Assembly (NCBI GenBank): GCA_002409325.1
Contig: DHUU01000012.1
Location: 2,626-34,243, forward strand
Length of the DNA: 31,618 bases
Reading direction: 5' to 3'
Source of the DNA: Bacteroidales bacterium UBA5226
GTDB lineage: Bacteria; Bacteroidota; Bacteroidia; Bacteroidales; UBA932
Part shown: piece after piece, positions 1 through 7,218 of the stretch
Position numbering within the stretch: position 1 is the first letter of the stretch
Layout of the letters: each line of letters begins with the position of its first letter
The notes under the pieces: generated by a model
The model's input: the letters and a program-made list of their open reading frames with translations, nothing else
What the model was told of the DNA's origin: nothing
Databases searched by the model: none
Translations under genes and position numbers: made by a program

Positions 1-63
1 CGCTACGCTATAGAGAAGATGGAAGAAGGCAAGAGACTTAACTTTTTAAAAGGAAGATTTTGA
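1..63 (+). CDS. 3' end of an unidentified gene (partial)
   Basis: Frame 1 is open from the first base of the window to a TGA at 61-63. It gives a 20-residue basic tail ending in LNFLKGRF. The lysine- and arginine-rich, glutamate-containing composition looks like the C-terminus of a soluble protein, but the piece is too short to assign to a family. It could also be a chance open frame, because 20 codons without a stop is not unusual. No terminator hairpin is visible between this stop and the next promoter. Confidence 0.3.
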   Translation, partial: RYAIEKMEEGKRLNFLKGRF

Positions 64-142
64 AAAACAAAGATAAAACTGAGCCATACCAATTAGTTAC
101 ACAATGTGACGTACAAATGACGCATTAAATACAGCCTAAATA

Positions 143-174
143 TTTGAATAGTTTTTAAGTTACATATAATCTTG
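143..174 (+). promoter_or_regulatory. Candidate Bacteroidota promoter for the HTH fusion gene
   Basis: TTTG at 143-146 is followed, after 20 bases, by TAATCTTG at 167-174, which matches five of the six fixed bases of the Bacteroidota -7 element TAnnTTTG. The spacing fits known promoters. Transcription would start near 180, about 13 bases before the ATG at 194. An 8-bp palindrome, CGAATTCG (178-185), lies at the predicted start site and could be an operator for the encoded HTH protein. That role is only an inference. Confidence 0.4.
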
Positions 175-193
175 TCACGAATTCGAATGAATT

Positions 194-946
194 ATGAAAC
201 AACCGGACTTAGGTAAGAAGATCACCGAATTGCGATTGGCTAAGGGCTTGACCCAGGGTGAACTTGCACAGAAATGCAATTTGAGCCTGAGAACTATCCA
301 GCGTATTGAATCGGCAGAGGTCACTCCCAGGAGTTATACCGTGAAGCTGATCTTCCAATGTCTGGATTACCAAATCTACGATTCATTCGGCAAATTCACC
401 TACAGACTTGACAGACTGGCCTACAGGACACGAACAGGCCTCGGACAATGTTACAAATATGTATTGGATTTATTTAACTTAAAAACACACACCATGAGAA
501 AGATCACTATTTTATCGTTACCCTGTATTGCCATCATCCTTCTTTTTCTATTCATCGGAACCGAGTCTAAAGCTCAGGACCATGATAAGATCATCGCCAG
601 GATCGCTATACAGAATACCAAATTTGCAGAATGGTTCAATGCCGGCCAGATTGACTCCCTGGGATCTGTGCACCTGGAAAATGCCTGCATGATCCCGTCC
701 AATTACAAGGAGATCCATGGAAGGGAAGACATAATGGGTTATTACAGCTTCCTGTATGCCACCGGGTTCCGTTTCACTGAGAACACTTCCAGGGCCCTGG
801 TAATCTCAGATTCCATATTGGTAGACAGGGGAGTCTGGAAAGCCGGACAGATGATCGGAACGTATCTTACACAGTGGCGTCTCTGCAAGGATGGTGAATG
901 GTATATTGAAAATGAGATGACGAATACGGACCTTGGAGTTGAGTAA
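194..946 (+). CDS. XRE-family HTH protein fused to a membrane/signal segment and NTF2-like domain
   Basis: This 250-residue protein has three parts. Residues 7-57 form a Cro/C1-type helix-turn-helix, with the typical LTQGELAQKCNLSLRTIQRI core. Residues 58-100 are a basic linker. Residues 101-122 are a hydrophobic stretch led by MRK. Residues 130-248 resemble the SnoaL/DUF4440 (NTF2-like) fold, judged by the start 'KIIARIAIQNTKFAEWFNAG', the 'HGREDIMGYY' motif and the ending 'WYIENEM'. As a full-length product it would be a single-pass membrane protein with a cytoplasmic DNA-binding domain and a periplasmic NTF2-like domain. Residues 101-128 also look like a complete Sec signal peptide ending in SKAQ, and codon 101 is an ATG (494) preceded by an A-rich stretch like a Bacteroidota leader. 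A separate secreted protein may therefore also be made. The domain calls are recognition; ligand and target genes are unknown. The gene stands alone behind its own promoter. Confidence 0.75.
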   Translation: MKQPDLGKKITELRLAKGLTQGELAQKCNLSLRTIQRIESAEVTPRSYTVKLIFQCLDYQIYDSFGKFTYRLDRLAYRTRTGLGQCYKYVLDLFNLKTHTMRKITILSLPCIAIILLFLFIGTESKAQDHDKIIARIAIQNTKFAEWFNAGQIDSLGSVHLENACMIPSNYKEIHGREDIMGYYSFLYATGFRFTENTSRALVISDSILVDRGVWKAGQMIGTYLTQWRLCKDGEWYIENEMTNTDLGVE

Positions 947-1042
947 GCTCAGCGAAGCCTGCAAAAAGCAAACGCCAACGATCCTGCCGTTCTCGTCAAT
1001 TGCATATCAATACTTAAACAACGGTACGGTTTTTAGTAGTGA

Positions 1043-1414
1043 CTAACGCTTTTCATTTAGGGCACGGGAGAGGCTGATGGCCGTTTCTTCGTTATCCAGC
1101 CCGCTGATCATTGCTTTTACGTTACGAATTTCGAACATGACCGTTGGCAGGGCATACACCTGGTCATCAATGGTAATAGCGATCATTTTCTCTACGTTGT
1201 TCCGTGTCATTTCAGCCCATTTCTTTGAGCCTTTAAATTTGAAACTGATCTCTACTACGTTTTTTTTGGGCTCTGTAATTTTTAGATCGGCGTTGGTCAT
1301 AATCGGCTTTCCCTTAACCGCCACAATGGCATAATATAGTTTCTCAGGGTCAACTGGATGTGAGGTGCAGGTGGTCATAGGATAGTTTCCAATGCAGCTA
1401 GGGATCCAATTCAC
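1043..1414 (-). CDS. Orphan SecD P1-head-like domain protein
   Basis: This 123-residue protein aligns by eye over most of its length with the P1 head (GG) region of SecD/SecDF. The shared pattern is 'GSKKWAEMTRNNVEKMIAI', then a 'DDQVYALPTV' strand, an 'ISG' turn and a final 'SLSRAL' helix, corresponding to SecD's GAKKFAE.T..N.GK..AI / DG.V.SAP / ISG / A..L...L. No SecD membrane segments are present, so it cannot be a translocase subunit by itself. The start shown is GTG. An in-frame ATG at 1378 is an alternative, and neither has a ribosome-binding site. With either start there is no signal peptide or lipobox, so a frameshifted or lost N-terminus is possible: a short ATG frame at 1421 hits a stop after seven codons. 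It lies 20 bp downstream of the membrane-protein gene and is probably co-transcribed with it. Function unknown. Confidence 0.55.
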   Translation of the reverse strand: MNWIPSCIGNYPMTTCTSHPVDPEKLYYAIVAVKGKPIMTNADLKITEPKKNVVEISFKFKGSKKWAEMTRNNVEKMIAITIDDQVYALPTVMFEIRNVKAMISGLDNEETAISLSRALNEKR

Positions 1415-1434
1415 TAAACATGGCAGGCAAAGCG

Positions 1435-2046
1435 TTACTTTTTACGTTTGGCAAACAATATATGCCCCGGGACAATGAATGCGACCACCCAGGCAACGGC
1501 TTCCAAAAGCAATTGTTCTTTCAGGCCGAGGTAGGAGGCAGTTAGCGCCAGCGCTCCGAACACTGCACCCCCGATGACGATTAGTCGGTGGCGCAGGATA
1601 CCCCCGGTTACCACAACGGCAAAGGCCATCAGCACCATGAACAGAGGGTGCTGCAACTCAAAATTGATGCTGTGAAGCACATTCATCTGGATCAGGTTCA
1701 TAAGCACCATAGACAGGAAAAATGAGATCCAAACATAGCGTAGCGATACGCCTATATAGGTCTGCACTTTTTTTCGCTGCTTTACCAGATAGAAGATCGT
1801 AAAAAGCGCCGCCGCAACAACCAGTATAATCCTCAGCAGGCTGAGAATTTTTTGCATCTGATAAGTCAGAACAACGGCTCGTGTAATATACCCCATAAAG
1901 CAGACAAAAAAGAGCAGCCACCCCCAGACTATGAACAAGATCCCGTCCTGCCTGAGCTTGATCCTGGGAACCTCTATCATTTCTTTGATCACGTTAAGAG
2001 ATTGATTTTCATCAATTATATCCGATTTATCCGGTTCTCTTTTCAT
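1435..2046 (-). CDS. Six-segment integral membrane protein, function unknown
   Basis: The 203-residue product has a charged cytoplasmic N-terminus (about residues 1-35). Six hydrophobic segments follow, at roughly 36-56, 68-88, 104-123, 133-149, 152-171 and 177-197, and it ends in a KRKK tail. I see no catalytic or transporter motif. Small proteins of this shape in Bacteroidota often sit beside transcription factors or sigma factors, but none is directly adjacent here. It is first in a leftward pair with the SecD-head-like gene 20 bp downstream, so the two may work together. The ATG at 2046 is supported by a -7 promoter match about 33 bp upstream. It is a real gene by composition and length, but unassigned. 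Confidence 0.7.
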   Translation of the reverse strand: MKREPDKSDIIDENQSLNVIKEMIEVPRIKLRQDGILFIVWGWLLFFVCFMGYITRAVVLTYQMQKILSLLRIILVVAAALFTIFYLVKQRKKVQTYIGVSLRYVWISFFLSMVLMNLIQMNVLHSINFELQHPLFMVLMAFAVVVTGGILRHRLIVIGGAVFGALALTASYLGLKEQLLLEAVAWVVAFIVPGHILFAKRKK

Positions 2047-2078
2047 TGTAGTATTGTTAATAAAACAAGTTTGTAATA

Positions 2079-2086
2079 CAAACCTA
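2079..2086 (-). promoter_or_regulatory. -7 element upstream of the six-segment membrane protein gene
   Basis: On the minus strand this reads TAGGTTTG, a full match to TAnnTTTG. It would start transcription near 2072 and leave a leader of about 26 bases. No TTG is seen at the expected -33 distance, so support is partial. The region 2047-2148 is shared with the divergent S41 peptidase gene, for which I found no matching promoter. Confidence 0.4.
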
Positions 2087-2148
2087 ATAAAAATCTAGTA
2101 ACATTAATTTCAGATTAGCGTCAATGAAAGTGTATTAATTTAATATGG

Positions 2149-3552
2149 ATGAATATGAGAACAATGAAGGTTTTGGCGCTTTTTTCAATTGTATGCTGTT
2201 CCGTTAATTTGGCTACAGCTGAGCAGATAACGGCTAATCACAAAATGCCGGATAATTTGACTGTAGAAGAAAAAATTTTCGGGCTGTCAAAATTATGGCA
2301 GGAAGTGAATTACAATTTCGTTTATCTGGAAAAGGTTGACAGGAAAGCCTGGGATCAGTCTTACCAATCTGCCATTCAGACAGTAATGAATACAGAAAGT
2401 GACTATGAGTATTACAGGGAGTTGCAGAAGTTCTGTGCCCTGCTCGGGGACGGACATACTAATGTGTACTTGCCGCAAAGCATAGATACGCTAATATATA
2501 TTTCTGATTTTGGTGAATACAGACTGTTTCTTGAAAACGTTGATGGTCAAGCGATCATTGTAAGGGTAAATAAAAGTAAGAAAGATGTATTGCCGGTTGG
2601 TTCCCGGATCCTGGAAGTAAACCGGATCCCGGTGTGGGATTATATTGATCGGTATGTGGCTCCTTACATAGGATCCTCAACAGATTATGTCTTGAAAGAC
2701 CTGGCAGTAATGAGGTTATTGGAAGGACCGGTTGGAGAGACGTATTCAATCAAGATCATGAAACCCGACGGCAGTACGGCAACATTTGATCTGAAGCACG
2801 AAAGATCCAACGAAAAAGAGATATATCCACCCCAGGAGCCTGTAAAACTGATGGATTTCAAAATGTATGACCAGATTGTCTATGTAGCTCTTAACTCGTT
2901 CAGAAGCAACAGCCTGGATTCCTTGTTTGCCGGTATATTGCCACAACTGAAACGTGCTAAAGGGTTGATTATTGACCTTCGTGTGAATAGCGGAGGCAAT
3001 ACCGGTGTGGGCGTTAACATATTGGAATACATTACAAGAGACTCACTGTTATATGGACCTGTATCCATGAGTAGGGAACACATACCCGTTTTTAAGGCCT
3101 GGGGAAATTCTGTAAATCCAGCCGATACAACGGGCAATGACTGGAAAAAGAAATGTTTGCTCTACAATCAGGACCGAACGTATTATACATTCGAATATTC
3201 ACCCTGGGTCTGCGGACCCAAATCCCATCGATTTGTCAAGCCCACAGTAGTCCTTACCGGACACTTGACAGCCTCGGCCGCAGAAGATTTTCTGGTATTT
3301 GCAGATAATCAGGAACATATAATACGAATAGGGGAGAAAACCTATGGCAGTACAGGGCAGCCGTACGTTTTTAATCTCCCGGGAGGGGGATTTGCCATTG
3401 TTTGCACAAAAAAGGATGTTTTCAAGGACGGCAGGGAATTTGTTGGCTACGGCATTGCCCCGCATATTGAAGTCAAAAGATCATTGCAGGATTATCTGGA
3501 TAACAGGGATCCTGTTCTTGAAAAGGCATTGGAATATTTAAACGAAAAGTAG
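2149..3552 (+). CDS. Secreted S41-family (tricorn/C-terminal-processing type) peptidase
   Basis: The 467-residue protein begins with a Sec signal peptide (hydrophobic 7-20, cleavage near 'ATA-EQ', residues 22-25), so it acts in the periplasm or outside the cell. The S41 core is clear. 'LGDGHT' (99-104) carries a histidine that matches the catalytic His of the tricorn-like S41B subgroup. A PDZ-like segment lies at about 130-210. 'LIIDLRVNSGGN' is the central strand. 'TASAAEDF' (374-381) carries the nucleophile Ser376 and Glu379, and 'GEKTYGS' follows. The lysine of the CtpA-type Ser/Lys dyad is not obvious in the last motif (GEKTYGS rather than G.KT.GKG), which favours the S41B chemistry. The substrate is unknown. 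The reading frame has an ATG at 2149 and further in-frame ATGs at 2155 and 2164; the signal peptide works with any of them. The gene is monocistronic. Confidence 0.85.
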   Translation: MNMRTMKVLALFSIVCCSVNLATAEQITANHKMPDNLTVEEKIFGLSKLWQEVNYNFVYLEKVDRKAWDQSYQSAIQTVMNTESDYEYYRELQKFCALLGDGHTNVYLPQSIDTLIYISDFGEYRLFLENVDGQAIIVRVNKSKKDVLPVGSRILEVNRIPVWDYIDRYVAPYIGSSTDYVLKDLAVMRLLEGPVGETYSIKIMKPDGSTATFDLKHERSNEKEIYPPQEPVKLMDFKMYDQIVYVALNSFRSNSLDSLFAGILPQLKRAKGLIIDLRVNSGGNTGVGVNILEYITRDSLLYGPVSMSREHIPVFKAWGNSVNPADTTGNDWKKKCLLYNQDRTYYTFEYSPWVCGPKSHRFVKPTVVLTGHLTASAAEDFLVFADNQEHIIRIGEKTYGSTGQPYVFNLPGGGFAIVCTKKDVFKDGREFVGYGIAPHIEVKRSLQDYLDNRDPVLEKALEYLNEK

Positions 3553-3594
3553 AACTTTCTTAAAAGTCACTACCCTGCATATGTTCACGGACTA

Positions 3595-3626
3595 TTGGGA
3601 ATTTACCTGCGTATTGCATATTTTTG
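3595..3626 (+). promoter_or_regulatory. Promoter of the P5C dehydrogenase gene
   Basis: TTG at 3595-3597 and TATTTTTG at 3619-3626 (full TAnnTTTG match) are separated by 21 bases, the spacing expected for the housekeeping Bacteroidota sigma factor. Transcription would start near 3632, about 30 bases before the ATG at 3663. This decides the start of the gene: a longer in-frame opening beginning at TTG 3624 lies inside the -7 element and cannot be the translation start of this transcript. Confidence 0.6.
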
Positions 3627-3662
3627 CAATTCGCTCTATATAAGTTCTTAAATAATATTACC

Positions 3663-5288
3663 ATGAACAATGCAGTTTACAACTTTCCTTTGCCTGAGAA
3701 TGAACCCATCCTGGATTACCTGAAAGGAAGCAAGGAACGTGTACTATTGGAAAACGAACTGAAAAGGCAATCCCAGACTATTCTGGAAATTCCGCTGATC
3801 ATAGGCGGAAAAGAAATATTAACGGGCAATTTTGGAGAGATCCGGATGCCACACGACCATAATAAAGTAATTGCCAGGTATCATAAAGCCGGAAGGTCAG
3901 AAGTGGAATTGGCCATCAAGGAAGCACTGGAAGCTCGGAGAACCTGGTCAGATCTGGCTTGGACCATTAGGGCTTCCATATTGCTTAAGGCCGCCGAACT
4001 CCTAGCTACACACTACCGTTCTGTGATCAGTGCCGCTACCATGCTAGGACAAAGCAAGAATATCTATCAGTCAGAGATAGATGCTGTTTGTGAGACAATT
4101 GACTTCCTGAAATACAACATAAGTTTTACAGGACGTATTTATGAACAACAGCCCAAATCCACTTTTAATCAATTGAATAAAATGGAGTACAGGGCTCTGG
4201 AAGGTTTCGTCCTGGCTGTCAGTCCCTTCAACTTTACTTCTATTGCTTCAAACCTGAACATGGCCCCGGTAATGATGGGCAATACAACAATCTGGAAGCC
4301 TGCTTCTACGGCCATTCTGTCCAACTATTATTTAATGAAAGTTTTTATGGAAGCCGGATTGCCCGCCGGTGTGATAAACTTTTTACCCGGACAGGGATCT
4401 GTTATTGGAAACACATGCCTGGCTTCCAAAGACCTTGCAGGCATTCATTTTACCGGATCCAACAGCACTTTTAACGGTTTATGGACGCAGGTAAGTTCCA
4501 ATCTTTCCATATACAAATCCTACCCCCGCCTGGTTGGGGAAACCGGAGGGAAAAACTTCATTTTTGTGCACCCCTCGGCAAATATCAACGATGTCTGTAT
4601 CAACACAATCCGAGGCGCTTTTGAATATCAGGGACAGAAATGCAGTGCGGCCTCCAGAATGTACGTGCCACGTTCTTTATGGCCTGAACTGAAGAAATGT
4701 CTTTGCAATCTAGCCCAGGAAATTACACTTGGAGACGTCACAGATACCGGCAATTTCATGAACGCCGTGATAGATGAGAAGGCCTTTGACAATATCAAAT
4801 CTTACATAGATTACTCCAAAGAATCGCCCGATGCCACAATCATAGCCGGTGGTCAGTGCGATAAATCCACAGGATACTTTATCCGCCCCACCATAGTAGA
4901 AACCACCAATCCACGCTTTAAACTCATGGAAGAAGAGATATTTGGTCCGGTACTCTGTGTTTATGTTTATCAGGATGAGAGCATTGCCGAGGCGTTGGAT
5001 CTTTGTGACTCCACTTCCCCTTATGGGTTAACCGGGGCGGTCTTTTCCACTGACCGCCTGGCTGCCGCAGCAATCTGTGAAAGGTTAAGGTATGCAGCCG
5101 GTAATTTTTACATTAACGATAAACCTACCGGAGCAGTGGTCGGATTGCAACCATTCGGTGGTTCCAGGGCTTCCGGAACAAACGACAAGGCAGGTGGCGA
5201 ATACAACCTGTTGCGTTGGGTCAATCCCCGGACCATCAAGGAAACCTTCGTCAGCCCCGACGATTACCGTTATCCGTATATGAAGTAA
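3663..5288 (+). CDS. pruA: L-glutamate gamma-semialdehyde (1-pyrroline-5-carboxylate) dehydrogenase
   Basis: This 541-residue NAD-dependent aldehyde dehydrogenase oxidises glutamate semialdehyde, the hydrolysis product of 1-pyrroline-5-carboxylate, to glutamate in proline (and arginine/ornithine) catabolism. It is cytoplasmic. The catalytic Cys327 lies in 'YQGQKCSAASRMYVP' and the general base Glu293 in 'LVGETGGKNF', 34 residues apart as in the family. The 'SPFNFTSIASNLNMAPVMMGN' region and the C-terminal 'GLQPFGGSRASGTNDKAGG' signature are specific to the P5C dehydrogenase branch. Length matches stand-alone (not PutA-fused) family members. I chose ATG 3663 rather than the in-frame TTG at 3624 because the latter falls within the promoter. 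Proline dehydrogenase is not in the window. The family also includes delta-1-pyrroline-4-hydroxy-2-carboxylate-related enzymes, but the assignment is strong. Confidence 0.93.
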   Translation: MNNAVYNFPLPENEPILDYLKGSKERVLLENELKRQSQTILEIPLIIGGKEILTGNFGEIRMPHDHNKVIARYHKAGRSEVELAIKEALEARRTWSDLAWTIRASILLKAAELLATHYRSVISAATMLGQSKNIYQSEIDAVCETIDFLKYNISFTGRIYEQQPKSTFNQLNKMEYRALEGFVLAVSPFNFTSIASNLNMAPVMMGNTTIWKPASTAILSNYYLMKVFMEAGLPAGVINFLPGQGSVIGNTCLASKDLAGIHFTGSNSTFNGLWTQVSSNLSIYKSYPRLVGETGGKNFIFVHPSANINDVCINTIRGAFEYQGQKCSAASRMYVPRSLWPELKKCLCNLAQEITLGDVTDTGNFMNAVIDEKAFDNIKSYIDYSKESPDATIIAGGQCDKSTGYFIRPTIVETTNPRFKLMEEEIFGPVLCVYVYQDESIAEALDLCDSTSPYGLTGAVFSTDRLAAAAICERLRYAAGNFYINDKPTGAVVGLQPFGGSRASGTNDKAGGEYNLLRWVNPRTIKETFVSPDDYRYPYMK

Positions 5289-5518
5289 GGGGCAGGCGGT
5301 ACCCAACCTCTCACCTGAGTTTGTTCTTGATTATCGGCACTTATGATTTCCTTACTGGCATCTGTCTGATTCTTATTGATGTCGAACATAAATGACTTTA
5401 AGTTGTTGTTCCAGAAAGCACGGATCCTTGCGGAATTTATGTATGAAGAGGGAATGATCATATTGTTATCCAATACCAGCCTGTTGTCAGGTCCTTTATC
5501 CAGCGACCGCCTTTTCAT
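5270..5518 (-). CDS. Doubtful 82-codon ORF between pruA and mnmE
   Basis: An ATG-started frame of 82 codons overlaps the last 19 bp of pruA on the opposite strand. The product is hydrophilic, has no signal peptide or membrane segment, and contains no motif I recognise. A neighbouring minus frame is open from 5640 to a TGA at 5521 without a start codon and runs directly up to this ORF in a different phase. The two together could therefore be a frameshifted remnant of a longer gene, or simply non-coding sequence. No promoter match precedes it. I do not assign a function and consider a real gene unlikely. Confidence 0.2.
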   Translation of the reverse strand: MKRRSLDKGPDNRLVLDNNMIIPSSYINSARIRAFWNNNLKSFMFDINKNQTDASKEIISADNQEQTQVRGWVPPAPYFIYG

Positions 5519-5669
5519 CTTCAGTTTCCACTAAAGAGTGAAAATGGGTGGACATTGTAGTTTCTGCCAGATCTAGCAATTGAAAAGTGTACCTGGTGGT
5601 CCCATAGCTTTTCAAAGTTAGCAATAAGAGAGGTGAAATCATAAGCTTAATTGAAATTTTCAAGCTTCA
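5289..5669. other. Convergent intergenic region with no convincing gene
   Basis: Apart from the doubtful ORF there is nothing clearly functional here. Immediately downstream of mnmE (minus strand), two AAGCTT hexamers (5643-5648 and 5662-5667) can pair as a weak AT-rich stem. The inner TTGAAA/TTTCAA repeat within 5651-5663 offers an alternative. Neither is followed by a strong T-run, so a terminator role is only possible. No tRNA-like T-arm, tandem repeat or insertion-sequence end was found. Confidence 0.4.
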
Positions 5670-7145
5670 TTATTTCCCGATGCAGAATCTCCCAAAGATC
5701 TCTCCAAGGATGTCGTCCGGGGTTATTTCACCTGTTATGCTGCCTACGTGATGCAGGGCCTGGCGCAGGTCTGGGGTGAGCAGATCGCCGCTTAAACCGG
5801 CATCCAGGCCTTCGCGAACGTGTTCCAAAGCTTCTCCGGCAGACCTAAGTTCCTGGTAGTGGCGCAGGTTGGTGAGCATAACGGTATTCCGGTCCAACTC
5901 TGGTCGGATCATAGCTCCTAAAATTTTTTTAACATCCTCAATACCAACATTATTAGCCGCAGAAACCGGCAATACATAAGTGTTGGGTTTATTAAATGTA
6001 ACAGATCTGTTACACAGGGTGTTCATAAATTCTTCTAATGTAACATCTTTGTTATATACCAAGTCTATTTTATTGATAATGTATAAGATGTGTTCATTGT
6101 TAAACTCTGCAACAGATTGCAGGCTCTCTGAATAGGTTTCCGGCCGCGAGGCGTCTATAACCAGCATCAGAACGGCAGCAGAACGGATGGTTTCCATAGA
6201 ACGTTTGACGCCCAGCTTCTCAATATGTTCCTGTGAAAGTTCGTTCACATCGCCAATGTGTCGCAGTCCGGCAGTATCTATGAAACGGAACGGGATTCCA
6301 TCCAGCACCAGTACGTCTTCTATGGTATCGCGTGTGGTTCCTGCCACCGGAGTGACCAGCGCCTTTTCTTCGCCAAGCAGTGCATTCAGCAGTGTAGATT
6401 TTCCTGCGTTCACCAAACCGGCAATAGCCACCGGAATGCCTTTCTTCATAGCATTTCCCATCCTGAAAGAATCGCACAAATTTCCGATGCGTAACAGCAG
6501 CGAATCCACCAGGGAGCGCAGCTCATGTTTGTCTGCAAATTCCACGTCTTCCCCGGCAAAGTCCAGCTCCAATTCCATGAGCGAGGCCAGTTCCAACAAG
6601 CGGGAACGCAACGCCGATAATTCCTGAGAAAAAACGCCCCGCATCTGGTTCATGGACATTTTATGGGAGGTGCGGTTTTCCGAGGCAATAAGGTCGGCCA
6701 CAGCCTCGGCCTGTGCCAGGTCCATCTTCCCGTTCAGAAAGGCACGCTGCGAGAATTCACCGGGGCCGGCCATCACCGCGCCGTTTTCCACCAGGGTGCG
6801 CAGCAGAGTATCCTGGATGTAGAGTGATCCATGGCAAGAGATCTCCACGCTGTCTTCTCCCGTGAAGGAATGAGGGGCGCGGAAAACGCTCAGCAGCACT
6901 TCATCCAGCAGTTCTCCCTCCGAATCACTCACACGTCCGAAATACGTGCGATAACCCTCGCTTTGCCTCAGATCTGCGCAGGCTGCGGTGCGGAATACTT
7001 TCCCTGCGATTTCCAGCGCCTGAGGTCCGCTCATGCGGACAAGTGCCAGGGCCCCAGTGGCATGTGGAGTAGCCAGTGCACAGATGGTGTTTGTCTCAAT
7101 GTACTTGCTGACCGGGAAGTCAGTTATTTTGCCTTTTTGGATCAT
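5670..7145 (-). CDS. mnmE: tRNA uridine-5-carboxymethylaminomethyl modification GTPase MnmE
   Basis: MnmE, with MnmG, installs the (carboxymethyl)aminomethyl group at C5 of wobble U34 in a subset of tRNAs, using 5,10-methylene-tetrahydrofolate. The N-terminal TrmE domain starts at 'TICALATPHATGALALVRMSG' (about 20-40). The inserted Ras-like G domain has the P-loop 'GLVNAGKST' (243-251), the 'GTTRDT' switch (269-274), 'DTAGL' (290-294) and 'NKID'. The protein ends in the diagnostic 'CIGK', whose Cys contacts the modification site. The 491-residue length exceeds the usual 450-470, partly through about 18 extra N-terminal residues (MIQKGKITDF...). No alternative Met lies between residue 1 and the conserved start, so ATG 7145 is kept. 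It lies 73 bp downstream of rlmD on the same strand; the gap has a short CCGGC/GCCGG stem (7180-7195) without a T-run and no promoter match, so co-transcription is likely. Confidence 0.95.
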   Translation of the reverse strand: MIQKGKITDFPVSKYIETNTICALATPHATGALALVRMSGPQALEIAGKVFRTAACADLRQSEGYRTYFGRVSDSEGELLDEVLLSVFRAPHSFTGEDSVEISCHGSLYIQDTLLRTLVENGAVMAGPGEFSQRAFLNGKMDLAQAEAVADLIASENRTSHKMSMNQMRGVFSQELSALRSRLLELASLMELELDFAGEDVEFADKHELRSLVDSLLLRIGNLCDSFRMGNAMKKGIPVAIAGLVNAGKSTLLNALLGEEKALVTPVAGTTRDTIEDVLVLDGIPFRFIDTAGLRHIGDVNELSQEHIEKLGVKRSMETIRSAAVLMLVIDASRPETYSESLQSVAEFNNEHILYIINKIDLVYNKDVTLEEFMNTLCNRSVTFNKPNTYVLPVSAANNVGIEDVKKILGAMIRPELDRNTVMLTNLRHYQELRSAGEALEHVREGLDAGLSGDLLTPDLRQALHHVGSITGEITPDDILGEIFGRFCIGK

Positions 7146-7218
7146 ATATTATTCTATGTAACTAATTCATTTCTATGCACCGGCAATTAAGCCGGCAGGC
7201 GACTTCATCTTCCGTTAC

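Noticed and set aside
3624..3662. Upstream TTG extension of pruA
   Set aside because: The TTG lies inside the -7 promoter element (3619-3626), and the 13 added residues are not part of the family.
7180..7195. CCGGC/GCCGG stem between rlmD and mnmE as a terminator
   Set aside because: The stem is only 5 bp and is not followed by a T-run on the transcribed strand, so it is unlikely to end transcription.
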